From: Planctomycetota bacterium | Lineage (GTDB): Bacteria > Planctomycetota > Phycisphaerae > WQYP01 | Assembly: GCA_021805985.1 (NCBI GenBank) | Contig: JAJZDN010000024.1 | Location: forward strand, 1-49,082 | Direction of reading: 5' to 3' | DNA length: 49,082 bases | Shown: positions 39,701 to 47,822 of the stretch, piece after piece | Position numbering within the stretch: the first letter of the stretch is position 1 | How the letters are laid out: each line of letters begins with the position of its first letter | Notes under the pieces: generated by a model | Seen by the model: the letters and a program-made list of their open reading frames with translations, nothing else | The model's database searches: none | What the model was told of the DNA's origin: nothing | Program-made: the position numbers and the translations under genes

Positions 39701-40743
39701 CCTGACCCGCCCAAGGCTAAGAGCACATAAATGAGCTTGACCGCGTGCGGCAATAACGGCGCAGCGCCGATGCCGCACAGAAATATCGCCAAGGCTCCCA
39801 TCGCCGGTGCGGTGGCCCGGTGGCCGTTGTCTTTGGAAACAAATTTGCCGGCAGCCAGACTTCCGATCACAATTCCCAGCAATTCCGCCAAGGCCAGATA
39901 ACTGGTGGTGGCATCGTTGAGGCCAAATTGTACCAGCCCCATTTTGTTAATCACCAGAATCTGCAATGCCGCAATAAACCAGAAATAGGTGTTGGCAAGA
40001 ATGGCGGTAATTAATATTCGGTCCGTGCGCAGGAACCATAAATCCCGAATCGAATTCACGGGCCCTCCCCGTGGAAACTTTGCGGCAGGGTTCGCGGCAG
40101 GCCGACCCGGCACGGCAAAGCTGATCAGGAAACCCAGCATGGAAACACCCACCAGAGATGCGGCCACAATGATTCTTCCCAGGGGATACGCACCGATATG
40201 CCCGTGGCAAGTCAGAGCGATTCCCGCCAGCACGACACCCAAAAGTATCGCGGCGGTGGTGGCGGCTTTGAGCCGGGCGTTGGCCTTAATAACGTACCAT
40301 TCGGGATAGACATCCGGAATGGATCCCACTAACGCCGGACCAAAAATGGTGGCCTGCAGCGCCATGAGGAAAATAACCGCCATGATCAAAAACCAATTCA
40401 GCGTCAGAACTCCCACGGCTGCCACGGTCAGCAGCACCAATTCCAGGGCCTTGGAGCCGATGACCACATGTTTGCGGGAAAAGCGATCCGCCATCCAACC
40501 CGCCGGTGCGGAAAACAATAAAAATGGAATCGTAAAGAATGTCGCGATCCATCCCTGCAAGTGCGCCAGCCCATGCGAAACCGCCAGGAGGCTCACTGCC
40601 TGCTTCATAAAATTGTCGTTAAAATTTCCCAGCGAATAAGCGCCCGCCATGGCGATAAAACGTGAACGCCCTTGACGAATTTGCTGCGTCTGATCGGCGG
40701 TTATGATCTGGGGTTTGTCACATGGGGATTGGGCAACGGTCAT
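36784..40743 (-). CDS. Four-domain lysophospholipid transporter / acyltransferase / ACP / acyl ligase fusion (LplT-Aas-like)
   Basis: Starts at ATG 40743 (GGAG 7 nt upstream; a TTG two codons earlier opens the frame), about 1319 residues. Domains: LplT-like MFS transporter with about 12 helices (30-430); PlsC acyltransferase (440-665) with the catalytic NHPALID (HX4D near 480-486); acyl carrier protein (703-772) with GMDSLAV, Ser near 735 for phosphopantetheine; AMP-dependent acyl ligase (800-1319) with ILFTSGSEALPKAVPLSHEN, YGITECSPFV, YRTGDLV, GRLKRFIKVGGEML and catalytic Lys in LGTGKVDY. By family knowledge LplT-Aas imports lysophospholipid and re-acylates it. The internal ACP is not part of the standard three-domain fusion. 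PlsC motif III reads YPAGR where PEGxR is usual. Confidence 0.88.
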   Translation of the reverse strand: MTVAQSPCDKPQIITADQTQQIRQGRSRFIAMAGAYSLGNFNDNFMKQAVSLLAVSHGLAHLQGWIATFFTIPFLLFSAPAGWMADRFSRKHVVIGSKALELVLLTVAAVGVLTLNWFLIMAVIFLMALQATIFGPALVGSIPDVYPEWYVIKANARLKAATTAAILLGVVLAGIALTCHGHIGAYPLGRIIVAASLVGVSMLGFLISFAVPGRPAANPAAKFPRGGPVNSIRDLWFLRTDRILITAILANTYFWFIAALQILVINKMGLVQFGLNDATTSYLALAELLGIVIGSLAAGKFVSKDNGHRATAPAMGALAIFLCGIGAAPLLPHAVKLIYVLLALGGSGIAGGFIMVPLESFFQVRPAANVRGQVIAAAWFASFVGILMGSMLYIPLQNGLAPTQVFLASGLLTIIAAAIIGVAFAYSDPQPTGGKTNWAGRLWCLLARVILRLRYRITLNGVTEIKKAGQSGILFLPNHPALIDPIIMVAHLHRYLAVRPLTAEDQLRHPLVKALVGTVGVLPIPEMSSIEHGKADRVQLAIRRCVEALRQGDNILLYPAGRLMREQLTDLGSASAVERILAQLPDVRVVLVRTTGLWGSSFGWGAGAPPRLGHAFKAHLTDLLASGIFFLPKRQVRITFHQPVDFPRSGTRAEMNRYMESFYNQEAPPARYVPYSVWDRSGAHDIPVSAPKPQRSTESVAPATEKIVLDYMCEFTGLKTVTRDQLLARDLGMDSLAVMDLIAWLEKEFGVTVPAVESLESVHDVMLAACGQLGAASKESAVPMPESRWFQDRSNQRVQLPPGITIQEVFLAQARMHPDQIAAADIQRGIRTYRDLITSIFALREEIMKFPGQRIGIMLPASVAADTVFLAVLFSGKTPVMLNWTTGIRNITHALDVAEVQRVLTAQALLSRLAAQGMDFSSLNDRMVPLEKLAGSLGKGAKLRAAIKGKFYWRALNHVAGSETAVILFTSGSEALPKAVPLSHENLLVNMRDALASFHIRRNDCFLGMLPPFHSFGLNAAMLLPLLAGVKVVHYPNPNDVSALVRVIENYRASILLGTPTFLSNIVRGRGPDSLSALRICVTGAEKCPQSVYDALKKACPEASILEGYGITECSPFVSVARENDIRPGSIGTPLPSIKWAIINEETQQRCAPDQPGMLLVRGPSIFKGYLGDQAHSPFVQWDGETWYRTGDLVRVDASGVLTFTGRLKRFIKVGGEMLSLPAIEEVLERKFPAPPDSSPALAVVATAENDTPELVLATTLQLDRSEVNAAIREAGLSGLHHIRAIVHLDQLPVLGTGKVDYRSLTELVRKPSSLPSLR

Positions 40744-41299
40744 CTTCAAACTCCGAAACTCCGCACGCCACCCTCGGCGGGCGATATATTAGTTAATACA
40801 AGCCACGTGCCGGAATTATTAAAGTTCATAAGCCAAGAATATACCATAACTTATGATCTTTTAACTGAAAACGGATTTTTCATGGATATACGCCCTATGC
40901 ACACACGGAGTACATCCGATGTACGTCGTTGGCACTGCCGATGATATGCACCGGCGCGCAACGCACATCCGTTTCCCGACACAGTGTGCCGTATCCACGG
41001 GCATTGATAGGCGGACCGTGTGTTAATTCACCGTCGGCGCTAATTGCAAAAGCATAATTCTATTGCTCCGCATTGGAACCTGATAAGTCCAATCGCCGCT
41101 GCCGCCCAGGGTAGCGAGCTTTTTTTCCAACAATCGCTCATAAACCCCTTAACCGAAATAGAAATGTCACCGCCGAGCCTGAGGCATAACCATACTACCG
41201 GGTAACGGGGGTGCGAACACAGGCCCCCTTATAAGCCGCCTTGATCGCGTGCGTCCTTCCGAATATCGGCTATGATCTATGGGATAAAGGAGTTACATT
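40744..41299. other. Gene-free interval with a short palindrome
   Basis: 556 bp between divergent genes. It should contain promoters for both, but I see no strong -35/-10 pair. GTACATCCGATGTAC (40910-40924) is a perfect 7-bp palindrome around one base and could be a dimeric-regulator site. ORFs crossing it lack family features. Confidence 0.35.
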
Positions 41300-42517
41300 A
41301 TGCGATCCATTTTAGCAGCAATCTTCGTGATTTTTTGCACCTCGGCTCCTGCGGCGGCGGGCGATTTTCTCGCCTATGTTCAGACTTTTTACGCACCCAT
41401 ATTAGTGACCAACGGCAAGGTACAATCGTCCTGGTCGATGGAACAACAGAAGGTGGTTGATTTTATCAACATGCAACGCGCGATCATGGGCGGCGGCATC
41501 CGCGCGTCCAGCCGTTTTATGGTTAGGGCTGACGCAATTTCCATAACGCATTTGCCAGGTGGAAATAATTTCCTTGTCGCCGCCGAACGCTACCGTCCTC
41601 GAAAGAACACACAGCCCACCACGATCTACGAGATTCATTGTTCGCTAAACGAGGCGAAATTCGGTGTGCGAATCGTACGCACAATTCATGTCCCATGGCA
41701 ATTTATAGACGATACCAAGTCACATGTGTGCCGGGGAATTCAGGCCGGTCCGGACGGGATCGTGTGGGAAACACGGCGGGGGCCGGTCCAGAAGCACCCT
41801 AGCTATATCGAGGTGGCGGCGGTGAACTGGCAAACACAAAAGGTGCTGGGAAAATGCCGCTTTTATGTTAAGGACTTGGGCGAGGGGGGTATGCCGGAAC
41901 CGTTAAACCACGCCGCAATTCTTTTTGCGTATCCACATTTCAAACAGGTGATGCGCAATGGCGTTGTGCACAACCACTTCGGAGAACTCCTCACGACCCT
42001 TATCATGGAAAACGGGCGCAAGCATATACTCCACCTGGCTCCCAAGTTACCGGATAAGCCGTTTTTATGCGCTACGCGCGGAGGCCGAACCACTGGTATC
42101 ACCTACGACGGCCGGAACTTTGTTTCCTTTTCGATTGGTCCGCAAGGTAAGTTGTCAGCTCCTTACACACGCAAGTTGCCGCTGAAAGCTATAGAGGCGA
42201 AGCACGTTTTCAGGTTGAAATCGCAACGTACGTGGCCCGTAAGTGCCGAAAGCTACTGTTGGATAAGCCGTCATGAAGCGGCCGCCCTGGTAAGATACGC
42301 AAGCCATCAAAAACTGATCTGCCTGAACCCATCCACAGGGATTATCACGCACGTACAGGAAGTAAAGCCATCCGTTCAGTGGTTATTTGCGCGGCACGGA
42401 AAGCTCTATTTGATCAATGATATGGGCGGCATTATTCCCTGGGCCATCAATGGCCCATCAAAGGAGACATTCGGTATAGCTCCAAATTCTGTCGCAGGCG
42501 TCACCGGGTCGCAGTAG
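41300..42517 (+). CDS. Secreted protein of unknown function
   Basis: AAGGAG lies 7 nt before the ATG. The 405-residue product has a clear signal peptide (SILAAIFVIFCTSAPAAAG). The body contains repeating short strand motifs with W, G and D (GPDGIVWETRR, ITYDGRNFVSFSIGPQGKL, SYCWISRHEAAALVRYASHQKLICLNPSTGIITHV, WLFARHGKLYLINDMGG). This is suggestive of a beta-propeller-like fold. There is no catalytic motif or C-terminal anchor. I do not recognise the family. Confidence 0.7.
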   Translation: MRSILAAIFVIFCTSAPAAAGDFLAYVQTFYAPILVTNGKVQSSWSMEQQKVVDFINMQRAIMGGGIRASSRFMVRADAISITHLPGGNNFLVAAERYRPRKNTQPTTIYEIHCSLNEAKFGVRIVRTIHVPWQFIDDTKSHVCRGIQAGPDGIVWETRRGPVQKHPSYIEVAAVNWQTQKVLGKCRFYVKDLGEGGMPEPLNHAAILFAYPHFKQVMRNGVVHNHFGELLTTLIMENGRKHILHLAPKLPDKPFLCATRGGRTTGITYDGRNFVSFSIGPQGKLSAPYTRKLPLKAIEAKHVFRLKSQRTWPVSAESYCWISRHEAAALVRYASHQKLICLNPSTGIITHVQEVKPSVQWLFARHGKLYLINDMGGIIPWAINGPSKETFGIAPNSVAGVTGSQ

Positions 42518-42629
42518 AGCGCATTTAGAAGGCCGCTGCCCAGTTTCAGTTAGTTTCCAACTTGAATAAATGATATTCACGGATATCCTCAGCCTTCGTT
42601 AGACACCGCCGCTTTTCAGGAGCAACAAT

Positions 42630-43703
42630 ATGACTACCGGCGAGGAAACCTTCAAAAGCCGTGTGCAGGAATTCTGGCGTTGGTTCGTGGAAGCGGCTTC
42701 CCATTATAGCGAAACCATTGCCGCCGGCGCGTGCGCCACGTTGACAACCGAGATCAGTGCAAAAGTGAACGCGATGGCCGAGGGTCTGGCGTGGGAGTTC
42801 GGACCAGGGGCTGGTGGCGGCGGGCACTCGCTAACGGTCAGCGGGGAGGGAAATCTGCACCGGCAGCTGCTGACGATTTATTGGTTAGAGAGGGCACCAA
42901 GCCTTCCGGGGTGGACCTTCTATCCGGCTCGGCAGGCAGGATCCATCAAAGGATACCGAATAGACTTTGGGGGCAAACGATTTGATCCAGCGGAACTTCT
43001 GGTCACGGCTGCGGTCAACCCGGATAAGCAAAATTTGAACATCACGGTTTGGCATCCGCTATTTGATAACACGCCGGAGAGGGAACGCTGGACTGTGCTT
43101 TTCCTATTCCTTGACACGGTTCTTGGCGAATACGGGACGCAGCAGTGGATAGGAAAAATCATCTTCGCTCCGCAGCGGCCCGGCGATTCTTTCCCGCTTA
43201 ATGAGCTAGAGCCGCTGCTTGAGCGCGTCAAAACGGAACACAGATGGAGGAATTTTCCGCCCGGTGAACGTACGGTAGGATACAGCTTTGAAAAGCCACA
43301 CACCCGCTGGCTTCGCGGCGACATCGTGGCGGGAACAACCGTGAACTTCCCGCTCATTAACCAGTACACCAACGCCGAGGGCGATATGAAAGACCCGCTT
43401 GCAGGAACGGGAGCCGATTATGTTTTCGTGGCTTTTGCAGCAAGTATACTACCGCCGGGCCGACAGGTGGAGATAAGAGCACGGATAGAAGATGCACTCG
43501 ATGCCGCTCTCAGGAGTTCCGCCAGCGGCCGATTGTTAGGCGGCGCAACTGGGACAGTCAATGCATATATCGACCTGCTGCTCTTCGACGGTGGCAACAG
43601 CATTGAAATCATTAAGCGCCTCATGCGTGAGAAAGGGCTGCCCGCCGGTTCCAGCATCAACTACTTTGCCAAAGAAAAGCGAATGTGCCGCATCGCTATT
43701 TAA
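42630..43703 (+). CDS. Hypothetical cytoplasmic protein
   Basis: AGGAG lies 7 nt before the ATG. The 357-residue protein has no signal or membrane helix. It begins with a helical region (FKSRVQEFWRWFVEAASHYSETIAA), then EFGPGAGGGGHSLTVSGEGN. A WTFYPARQAG segment and repeated strand-like stretches follow (NITVWHPLF, WTVLFLFLDTVLGEYG), ending IDLLLFDGGNSIEIIKRLMREKGLPAG. The FWRWF / WTFYPARQ pattern recalls small-domain families found beside SMI1-type and polymorphic-toxin immunity genes. I cannot name one. Confidence 0.6.
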   Translation: MTTGEETFKSRVQEFWRWFVEAASHYSETIAAGACATLTTEISAKVNAMAEGLAWEFGPGAGGGGHSLTVSGEGNLHRQLLTIYWLERAPSLPGWTFYPARQAGSIKGYRIDFGGKRFDPAELLVTAAVNPDKQNLNITVWHPLFDNTPERERWTVLFLFLDTVLGEYGTQQWIGKIIFAPQRPGDSFPLNELEPLLERVKTEHRWRNFPPGERTVGYSFEKPHTRWLRGDIVAGTTVNFPLINQYTNAEGDMKDPLAGTGADYVFVAFAASILPPGRQVEIRARIEDALDAALRSSASGRLLGGATGTVNAYIDLLLFDGGNSIEIIKRLMREKGLPAGSSINYFAKEKRMCRIAI

Positions 43704-43715
43704 AATTAGCGGCAC

Positions 43716-43874
43716 TCAAGATCGTGGAGCAATCGCCCGCCAATGCGACTTCAGCGCACGTTCCATTCGATCGATCTCTTCGTCGGTCAGAAAATCAAAG
43801 GTGCTGCGGCGTTTGGTGGCAATGCAACCAGCCGGACGTGCGCCCGTATCGTTGTGAAAAATACTCTTAGCCAT
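43716..43874 (-). CDS. Small 52-residue protein of unknown function
   Basis: An open frame, ATG at 43872-43874 to TGA at 43716-43718, encodes MAKSIFHNDTGARPAGC, then IATKRRSTFDFLTDEEIDRMERALKSHWRAIAPRS. The composition is protein-like and the C-terminal half is an amphipathic acidic/basic helix. Its 5' half and upstream region are duplicated, base for base in length, 2.67 kb away (46473-46631). The duplicate is truncated after IATKRRS and would give only 33 residues (46438-46539). No strong ribosome site is visible (ACGGAAA). It could be a small DNA-binding or antitoxin-like protein, but that is speculation. Confidence 0.45.
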   Translation of the reverse strand: MAKSIFHNDTGARPAGCIATKRRSTFDFLTDEEIDRMERALKSHWRAIAPRS

Positions 43875-43960
43875 GTAGTTTCCGTGAAAAACAGACGCAA
43901 CGCAAGATTATTGAGCGCAAATTGGCATTTTGCAAGAAAAACGATCGCAAATCTGTCGTA
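43802..43960. repeat. 159-bp direct repeat flanking the Sel1 gene, copy 1
   Basis: Begins TGCTGCGGCGTTTGGTGGCA and ends CTGTCGTA. It aligns without gaps to 46473-46631 with roughly 90% identity by eye. It covers the 5' half of the 52-residue gene and its upstream region. The interior has several TTGCG/TTTGCG iterations. Confidence 0.8.
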
Positions 43961-43965
43961 TGACG

Positions 43966-46227
43966 CTATTCAGGGTAACGCCGGAAGGGCTGCGGAAGCT
44001 TCTCCGCAGGCAAGCCCAAGAATTTTCTAGCGCGGGGACTCCCGACCGAAGCCGCCCTTTGGAACCATTTCATTGCCTTGTTGCTATCCTTTGAAACCCC
44101 CAGTCCACCTGCATACAGTTCTCCAATATTAAACATGGCACTACGTCCCCCGGCATTGGCTGATTTCCTGAACCACTTCATCGCCCGTTTGTAATCCTGT
44201 TTTACTCCATAACCGTGCTGATAGAAAGTTCCCACCTTGAACATGCCAAACGGATTGCCGGTTCGACCTCCGGCAGCAGCTTTGCGGTACCATATCAGGG
44301 CCCGAATATAATTCTGCTTGACTCCCCATCCCTTTTCATAAAACCGGGCAACTTCATTCATCGCATCTGTATCACCGGTTGCCGCAGCCCTGCGATACCA
44401 ACTCATGGCTCGCCGGTTGTCTTTCTGAACACCTTCTCCATTCAGATATAGTTCAGCAATTCCGTCCATCGAATCGCTGTCGCCAACCTTAGCTCCCCTG
44501 CGATACCAGGACATGGCTCGCCGATAGTTCCGCTTGACGCCGTCGCCCTCCTGATAAAGCATTCCCATCCAGCACATGGAAATTGGGTCACCCAGCGCTG
44601 CCGCTCTCCGATACCATACACGGGCATTCTTGCCGTCGGAAGCACCAATATCCTGACACCGGTAGAGATCGGCGATGGAGGTCGCGGCACTGGAATTACC
44701 GGCACCGAGGCTTTTGAGATACCAGGTAAACGCCTTTTTATAATCGAGCTGGACTCCTCGCCCGCCATTGTAGAGCCAGCCAATATCAGCCATCGCGTCG
44801 GCGTTGTCCAGCGCCGCACCCCGGCGGGCCCAATCCATCGCCTTATGATAGTCCCGCTTGACGCCGTGAGCCGTTTCGTAAAGCCACGCGAGTGTTGCCG
44901 CGGCGTCACCTGACCCGGCCGCTGCAGATCGTTTATACCATGCGACGGCCTTACCGTAATTCTGCGCTAATCCGCCGCGGGCATATTGATAAAATCTTGC
45001 AAGCTCGAACATTGCAGTGCGGTTCCCGCCTTTCGCCCCTTTTCTATACCACTTTTCCGATACCTGCATGTTCTGCGGCACTCCCCATCCCACATGGTAG
45101 AGCCATCCGAGGTTGTACATTGCGTCGCAATTTCCGTGGGCGGCGGCTCGCCGCCACCACCCGATGGCGAACTGGTAACTCATCGGAACGCCATACCCCT
45201 TTTCGTAAAGGCAACCAATATTCAACATCGCCGGGGTACTACCCGCGCGTACAGCCTTTCTGTACCAATACATTGCTTTCTGATAATCCACGGGGATGCC
45301 CAAACCGCGCTCGTAAAAAAATCCGATGCTGCACATCGCATTGCCGTTCCCCGCTTTTGCGCTTTTGCTATACCACTGCAGGGCCTTTTGATAGTCTCTG
45401 GGGACACCCAATCGCGATTGGTAGAGCGTTCCAATATCGTTCATCGCTGCGGCGTTGTGCTGCAATGCACTTCTGCGATACCAGGTTAGCGCGGCTTGAC
45501 CATCTTGCGGCACGCCTTCACCACGTTGATACAGCAGGCCAATACATGTCATTGCATGTGCACTACCCTTTGCGGCTGCGGCCCTGAACCACCTCATCGC
45601 CTTCGGATAATCTCTCGGATATTCCGACCCGCCTTCGTAAAGCCAGCCAATCCGATTCATCGCGATAATACTGCCGGCGGCGGCTGCCCTATGGAACCAC
45701 GCCATCGCCAAAGGGATGTCCTTTTTGACCCCGTGCCCGGTCTGATAAAGAATGGCGACGTTGTACATCCCCTTGACGTTGCCTGCATCGGCAGCCTTGC
45801 GAAACCATTGCATAGCCCGCAGGAAATTCTGTGGAACGCCTTCGCCATTCTCATAGAGGTAGCCGATGAGATTCATACCTCCGGAACTTCCCTCTCGGGC
45901 TGCCTTACGGGCTTCTTGAATTGCTTCTACGAAGTGCCCATTATTCAATTGCTTTTCCGCCAGGTGCAGGGCGTTGTCTGCATCTGCATTTTTTTGTGCG
46001 TCCCCCGCGTCTGCGTTGTGCATTCTCATAGCAACCAAGCCGGCCGCGACGAAAAATATCCTCGTGACCACACATATGCTTTCATGTTTACTTTTGTGCA
46101 CATTTTTCGATTGGCGCATGCAATGTGAACCGATAGCCGCCGGCGGCAGATCTTGCAGGACGCGGATTGACTGACCCAAACCGGTCCGCACTTCGGCTTT
46201 ACGTGAACGATCTGATATCGTAGACAT
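43966..46227 (-). CDS. Sel1-repeat protein, 17 repeats
   Basis: The start at 46227 is chosen for AGGAG 7 nt upstream; the ORF opens 34 codons earlier without support. The 753-residue protein has a basic N-terminal region, a hydrophobic segment near VVTRIFFVAAGLVAMRM (signal or anchor) and a short helical region. About 17 consecutive Sel1-like repeats of about 36 residues follow, each of the form A-M-x-x-I-G-x-L-Y-x-x-G-x-G-V-x-x-D-Y-x-K-A-M-x-W-Y-R-K-A-A. Repeat 9 carries one extra residue, repeat 12 is diverged and repeat 15 has a three-residue insertion. Sel1 arrays are alpha-solenoid protein-binding scaffolds. The gene lies exactly between two 159-bp direct repeats. Confidence 0.88.
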   Translation of the reverse strand: MSTISDRSRKAEVRTGLGQSIRVLQDLPPAAIGSHCMRQSKNVHKSKHESICVVTRIFFVAAGLVAMRMHNADAGDAQKNADADNALHLAEKQLNNGHFVEAIQEARKAAREGSSGGMNLIGYLYENGEGVPQNFLRAMQWFRKAADAGNVKGMYNVAILYQTGHGVKKDIPLAMAWFHRAAAAGSIIAMNRIGWLYEGGSEYPRDYPKAMRWFRAAAAKGSAHAMTCIGLLYQRGEGVPQDGQAALTWYRRSALQHNAAAMNDIGTLYQSRLGVPRDYQKALQWYSKSAKAGNGNAMCSIGFFYERGLGIPVDYQKAMYWYRKAVRAGSTPAMLNIGCLYEKGYGVPMSYQFAIGWWRRAAAHGNCDAMYNLGWLYHVGWGVPQNMQVSEKWYRKGAKGGNRTAMFELARFYQYARGGLAQNYGKAVAWYKRSAAAGSGDAAATLAWLYETAHGVKRDYHKAMDWARRGAALDNADAMADIGWLYNGGRGVQLDYKKAFTWYLKSLGAGNSSAATSIADLYRCQDIGASDGKNARVWYRRAAALGDPISMCWMGMLYQEGDGVKRNYRRAMSWYRRGAKVGDSDSMDGIAELYLNGEGVQKDNRRAMSWYRRAAATGDTDAMNEVARFYEKGWGVKQNYIRALIWYRKAAAGGRTGNPFGMFKVGTFYQHGYGVKQDYKRAMKWFRKSANAGGRSAMFNIGELYAGGLGVSKDSNKAMKWFQRAASVGSPRARKFLGLPAEKLPQPFRRYPE

Positions 46228-46472
46228 CGCACAGCTCCTGTCACGTTGCCTTGTGCAACTGAAAGACGTAACGCTGCAAATCCATTTGCCCGCCAAGACA
46301 TTGGGGTGCCAGGCCACTTGTCGGGCCAATTTGCCCGGCTTTCACATTGTATTGGCCAAACTTCAAGAATAACCAAGTCAACGCACCGTTGCAAATCCGA
46401 GCCGATGGAACGGGCGTGGAAATTTTTCGGGGCAGAATCAGGTTGGTAGCGAGGTGCGGGCGGTGCCAAAGA

Positions 46473-46631
46473 TGCTGCGGCGTTTGGTGGCAATGCAACC
46501 AGCCGGACGTGCGCCCGTATCGTTGTGAAAAAACACCATTAGCAGGCAGTTTCCGTGAAAAACAGACGCAATACGGGATTATTGAGCGCAGATCGGCATT
46601 TTGCAAGAAAAACGAGCGCAAACCTGTCGTA
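46473..46631. repeat. 159-bp direct repeat flanking the Sel1 gene, copy 2
   Basis: Same length and orientation as 43802-43960. It lies 245 bp upstream of the Sel1 start and carries a truncated version of the small gene (46438-46539, 33 residues). Because it holds the upstream region of the small gene it may supply the promoter for the Sel1 gene. Confidence 0.8.
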
Positions 46632-47078
46632 AATAGTTGCACTTGCGCTGCACTCTCAGAGGACTTTCACCCCGCACCGCCGGCGAAGCCGGCGGCTTTG
46701 TAAAGTTTCTCCGCCCATGCTCGGGACAGGAACGGAACAACCCGTGAAAACCCGCAGGAAGCGGCGTTTTCAAAATCACCCGCAGCAAAATCCGCAGCAT
46801 TTCAACCAGATTCCGATTTGGCCTTGATCGTGGGCCGTTGGTCATCACTGCCTGACCATATCAAGCTGGCGGTATTGGCGTTGGTCAAAACTGGGACCTG
46901 ACTACGCATAGTAAACCATTATAGAATCTCTACGTGATCTTCTTGAGTGAACTTTCGTTCATAAATAGATACCCACACCGTTTCGGGTCGGGTCTGCCAG
47001 GTCACCGCAGTGTGTCCTAATATGGCCGAACCAAATAACCATCTTGCATTTGCTTTGTTTAGAAGCTATAGTTCAAGT
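46632..47078. other. Gene-free interval before the AbiE pair
   Basis: 447 bp without a convincing gene. CCGCCGGC-GAA-GCCGGCGG (46677-46695) is a perfect 8-bp hairpin. No clear promoter for the following genes was identified. Confidence 0.4.
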
Positions 47079-47822
47079 ATGGTTTTAACTGCAAGGTACA
47101 ACTTAATCAAGAGGCTGCAAACCACTTTCCGCCGGGGCGAGCCTTTTGACTATTCGCAACTGGCGCAATTGGGCATATCGTCCGCGTTGGCGCATCATTA
47201 TTTGAAATCGGGATGGCTGACGCGACTGGGGCGGGGCGTCTTTGCGTTCCCCAATGACACACTCCGCCAGGAAGACTGCCTGAAATTTCTGTCACATCGC
47301 GTGGCTGGCTTTCATGTCGGCGGCAAGACCGCATTAGCCTGGCGCGGTATTCACCACAACGTCCCGGTCCGTGAAGTGCTTTGCTTATGGGGTGATAATA
47401 AGGGCGGCTTGCCAGTGTGGTTTCGGAGGCGATTTCCATCCCGTTATACGGTGCGAAATCCATTTTCTTCCAAGTTGGAGAAAGACTTCGGGTTACAGCC
47501 ACTGCCGGAAGTGTTCGACGGAGTTCCCGTGTCCGTGCCGGAAAGAGCATTGTTAGAGATGTTAAGCGAGGTGGGCATCCATGAAGGAATCGAAGAAGCC
47601 CGCAATATTATGGAAGGTGCCGGATCGCTACGGCCAGAAGTCTTGGCAACGCTGCTGAAAAATTGTCGGCGTGTCAAGGTCGTGCGCCTGTGTGTAAATT
47701 GGTCCCAAGAACTGAACTTGCCATGGGCATCCATGGCAAGAAAAGCCGCGAACGGTCAATCCGGTCACAGCCGCTGGACGGGTCGCCTTAGAGACGGAAC
47801 GATTCTTGTACTGAAGCCATGA
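47079..47822 (+). CDS. AbiEi-type antitoxin (type IV toxin-antitoxin), transcriptional regulator
   Basis: Antitoxin of the AbiE system: an N-terminal winged helix-turn-helix that represses its own operon, plus a C-terminal domain that antagonises the toxin. I choose the ATG at 47079 (MVLTARYNLIKRLQTTF), giving 247 residues; GTG 47010 and ATG 47022 are open alternatives. The wHTH covers about residues 18-60 (FDYSQLAQLGISSALAHHYLKSGWLTRLGRGVFAFPND). The C-terminal domain has FHVGGKTALAWRGIHH, LWGDNKGGLPVWF and VPVSVPERALLEMLSEVG. It overlaps the toxin gene by 4 bp (ATGA, 47819-47822), the usual AbiE arrangement. Confidence 0.85.
   Translation: MVLTARYNLIKRLQTTFRRGEPFDYSQLAQLGISSALAHHYLKSGWLTRLGRGVFAFPNDTLRQEDCLKFLSHRVAGFHVGGKTALAWRGIHHNVPVREVLCLWGDNKGGLPVWFRRRFPSRYTVRNPFSSKLEKDFGLQPLPEVFDGVPVSVPERALLEMLSEVGIHEGIEEARNIMEGAGSLRPEVLATLLKNCRRVKVVRLCVNWSQELNLPWASMARKAANGQSGHSRWTGRLRDGTILVLKP

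Noticed and set aside
44892-46128. Several long plus-strand ORFs opposite the Sel1 gene
   Set aside because: They are antisense shadows of the regularly repeated Sel1 codons.
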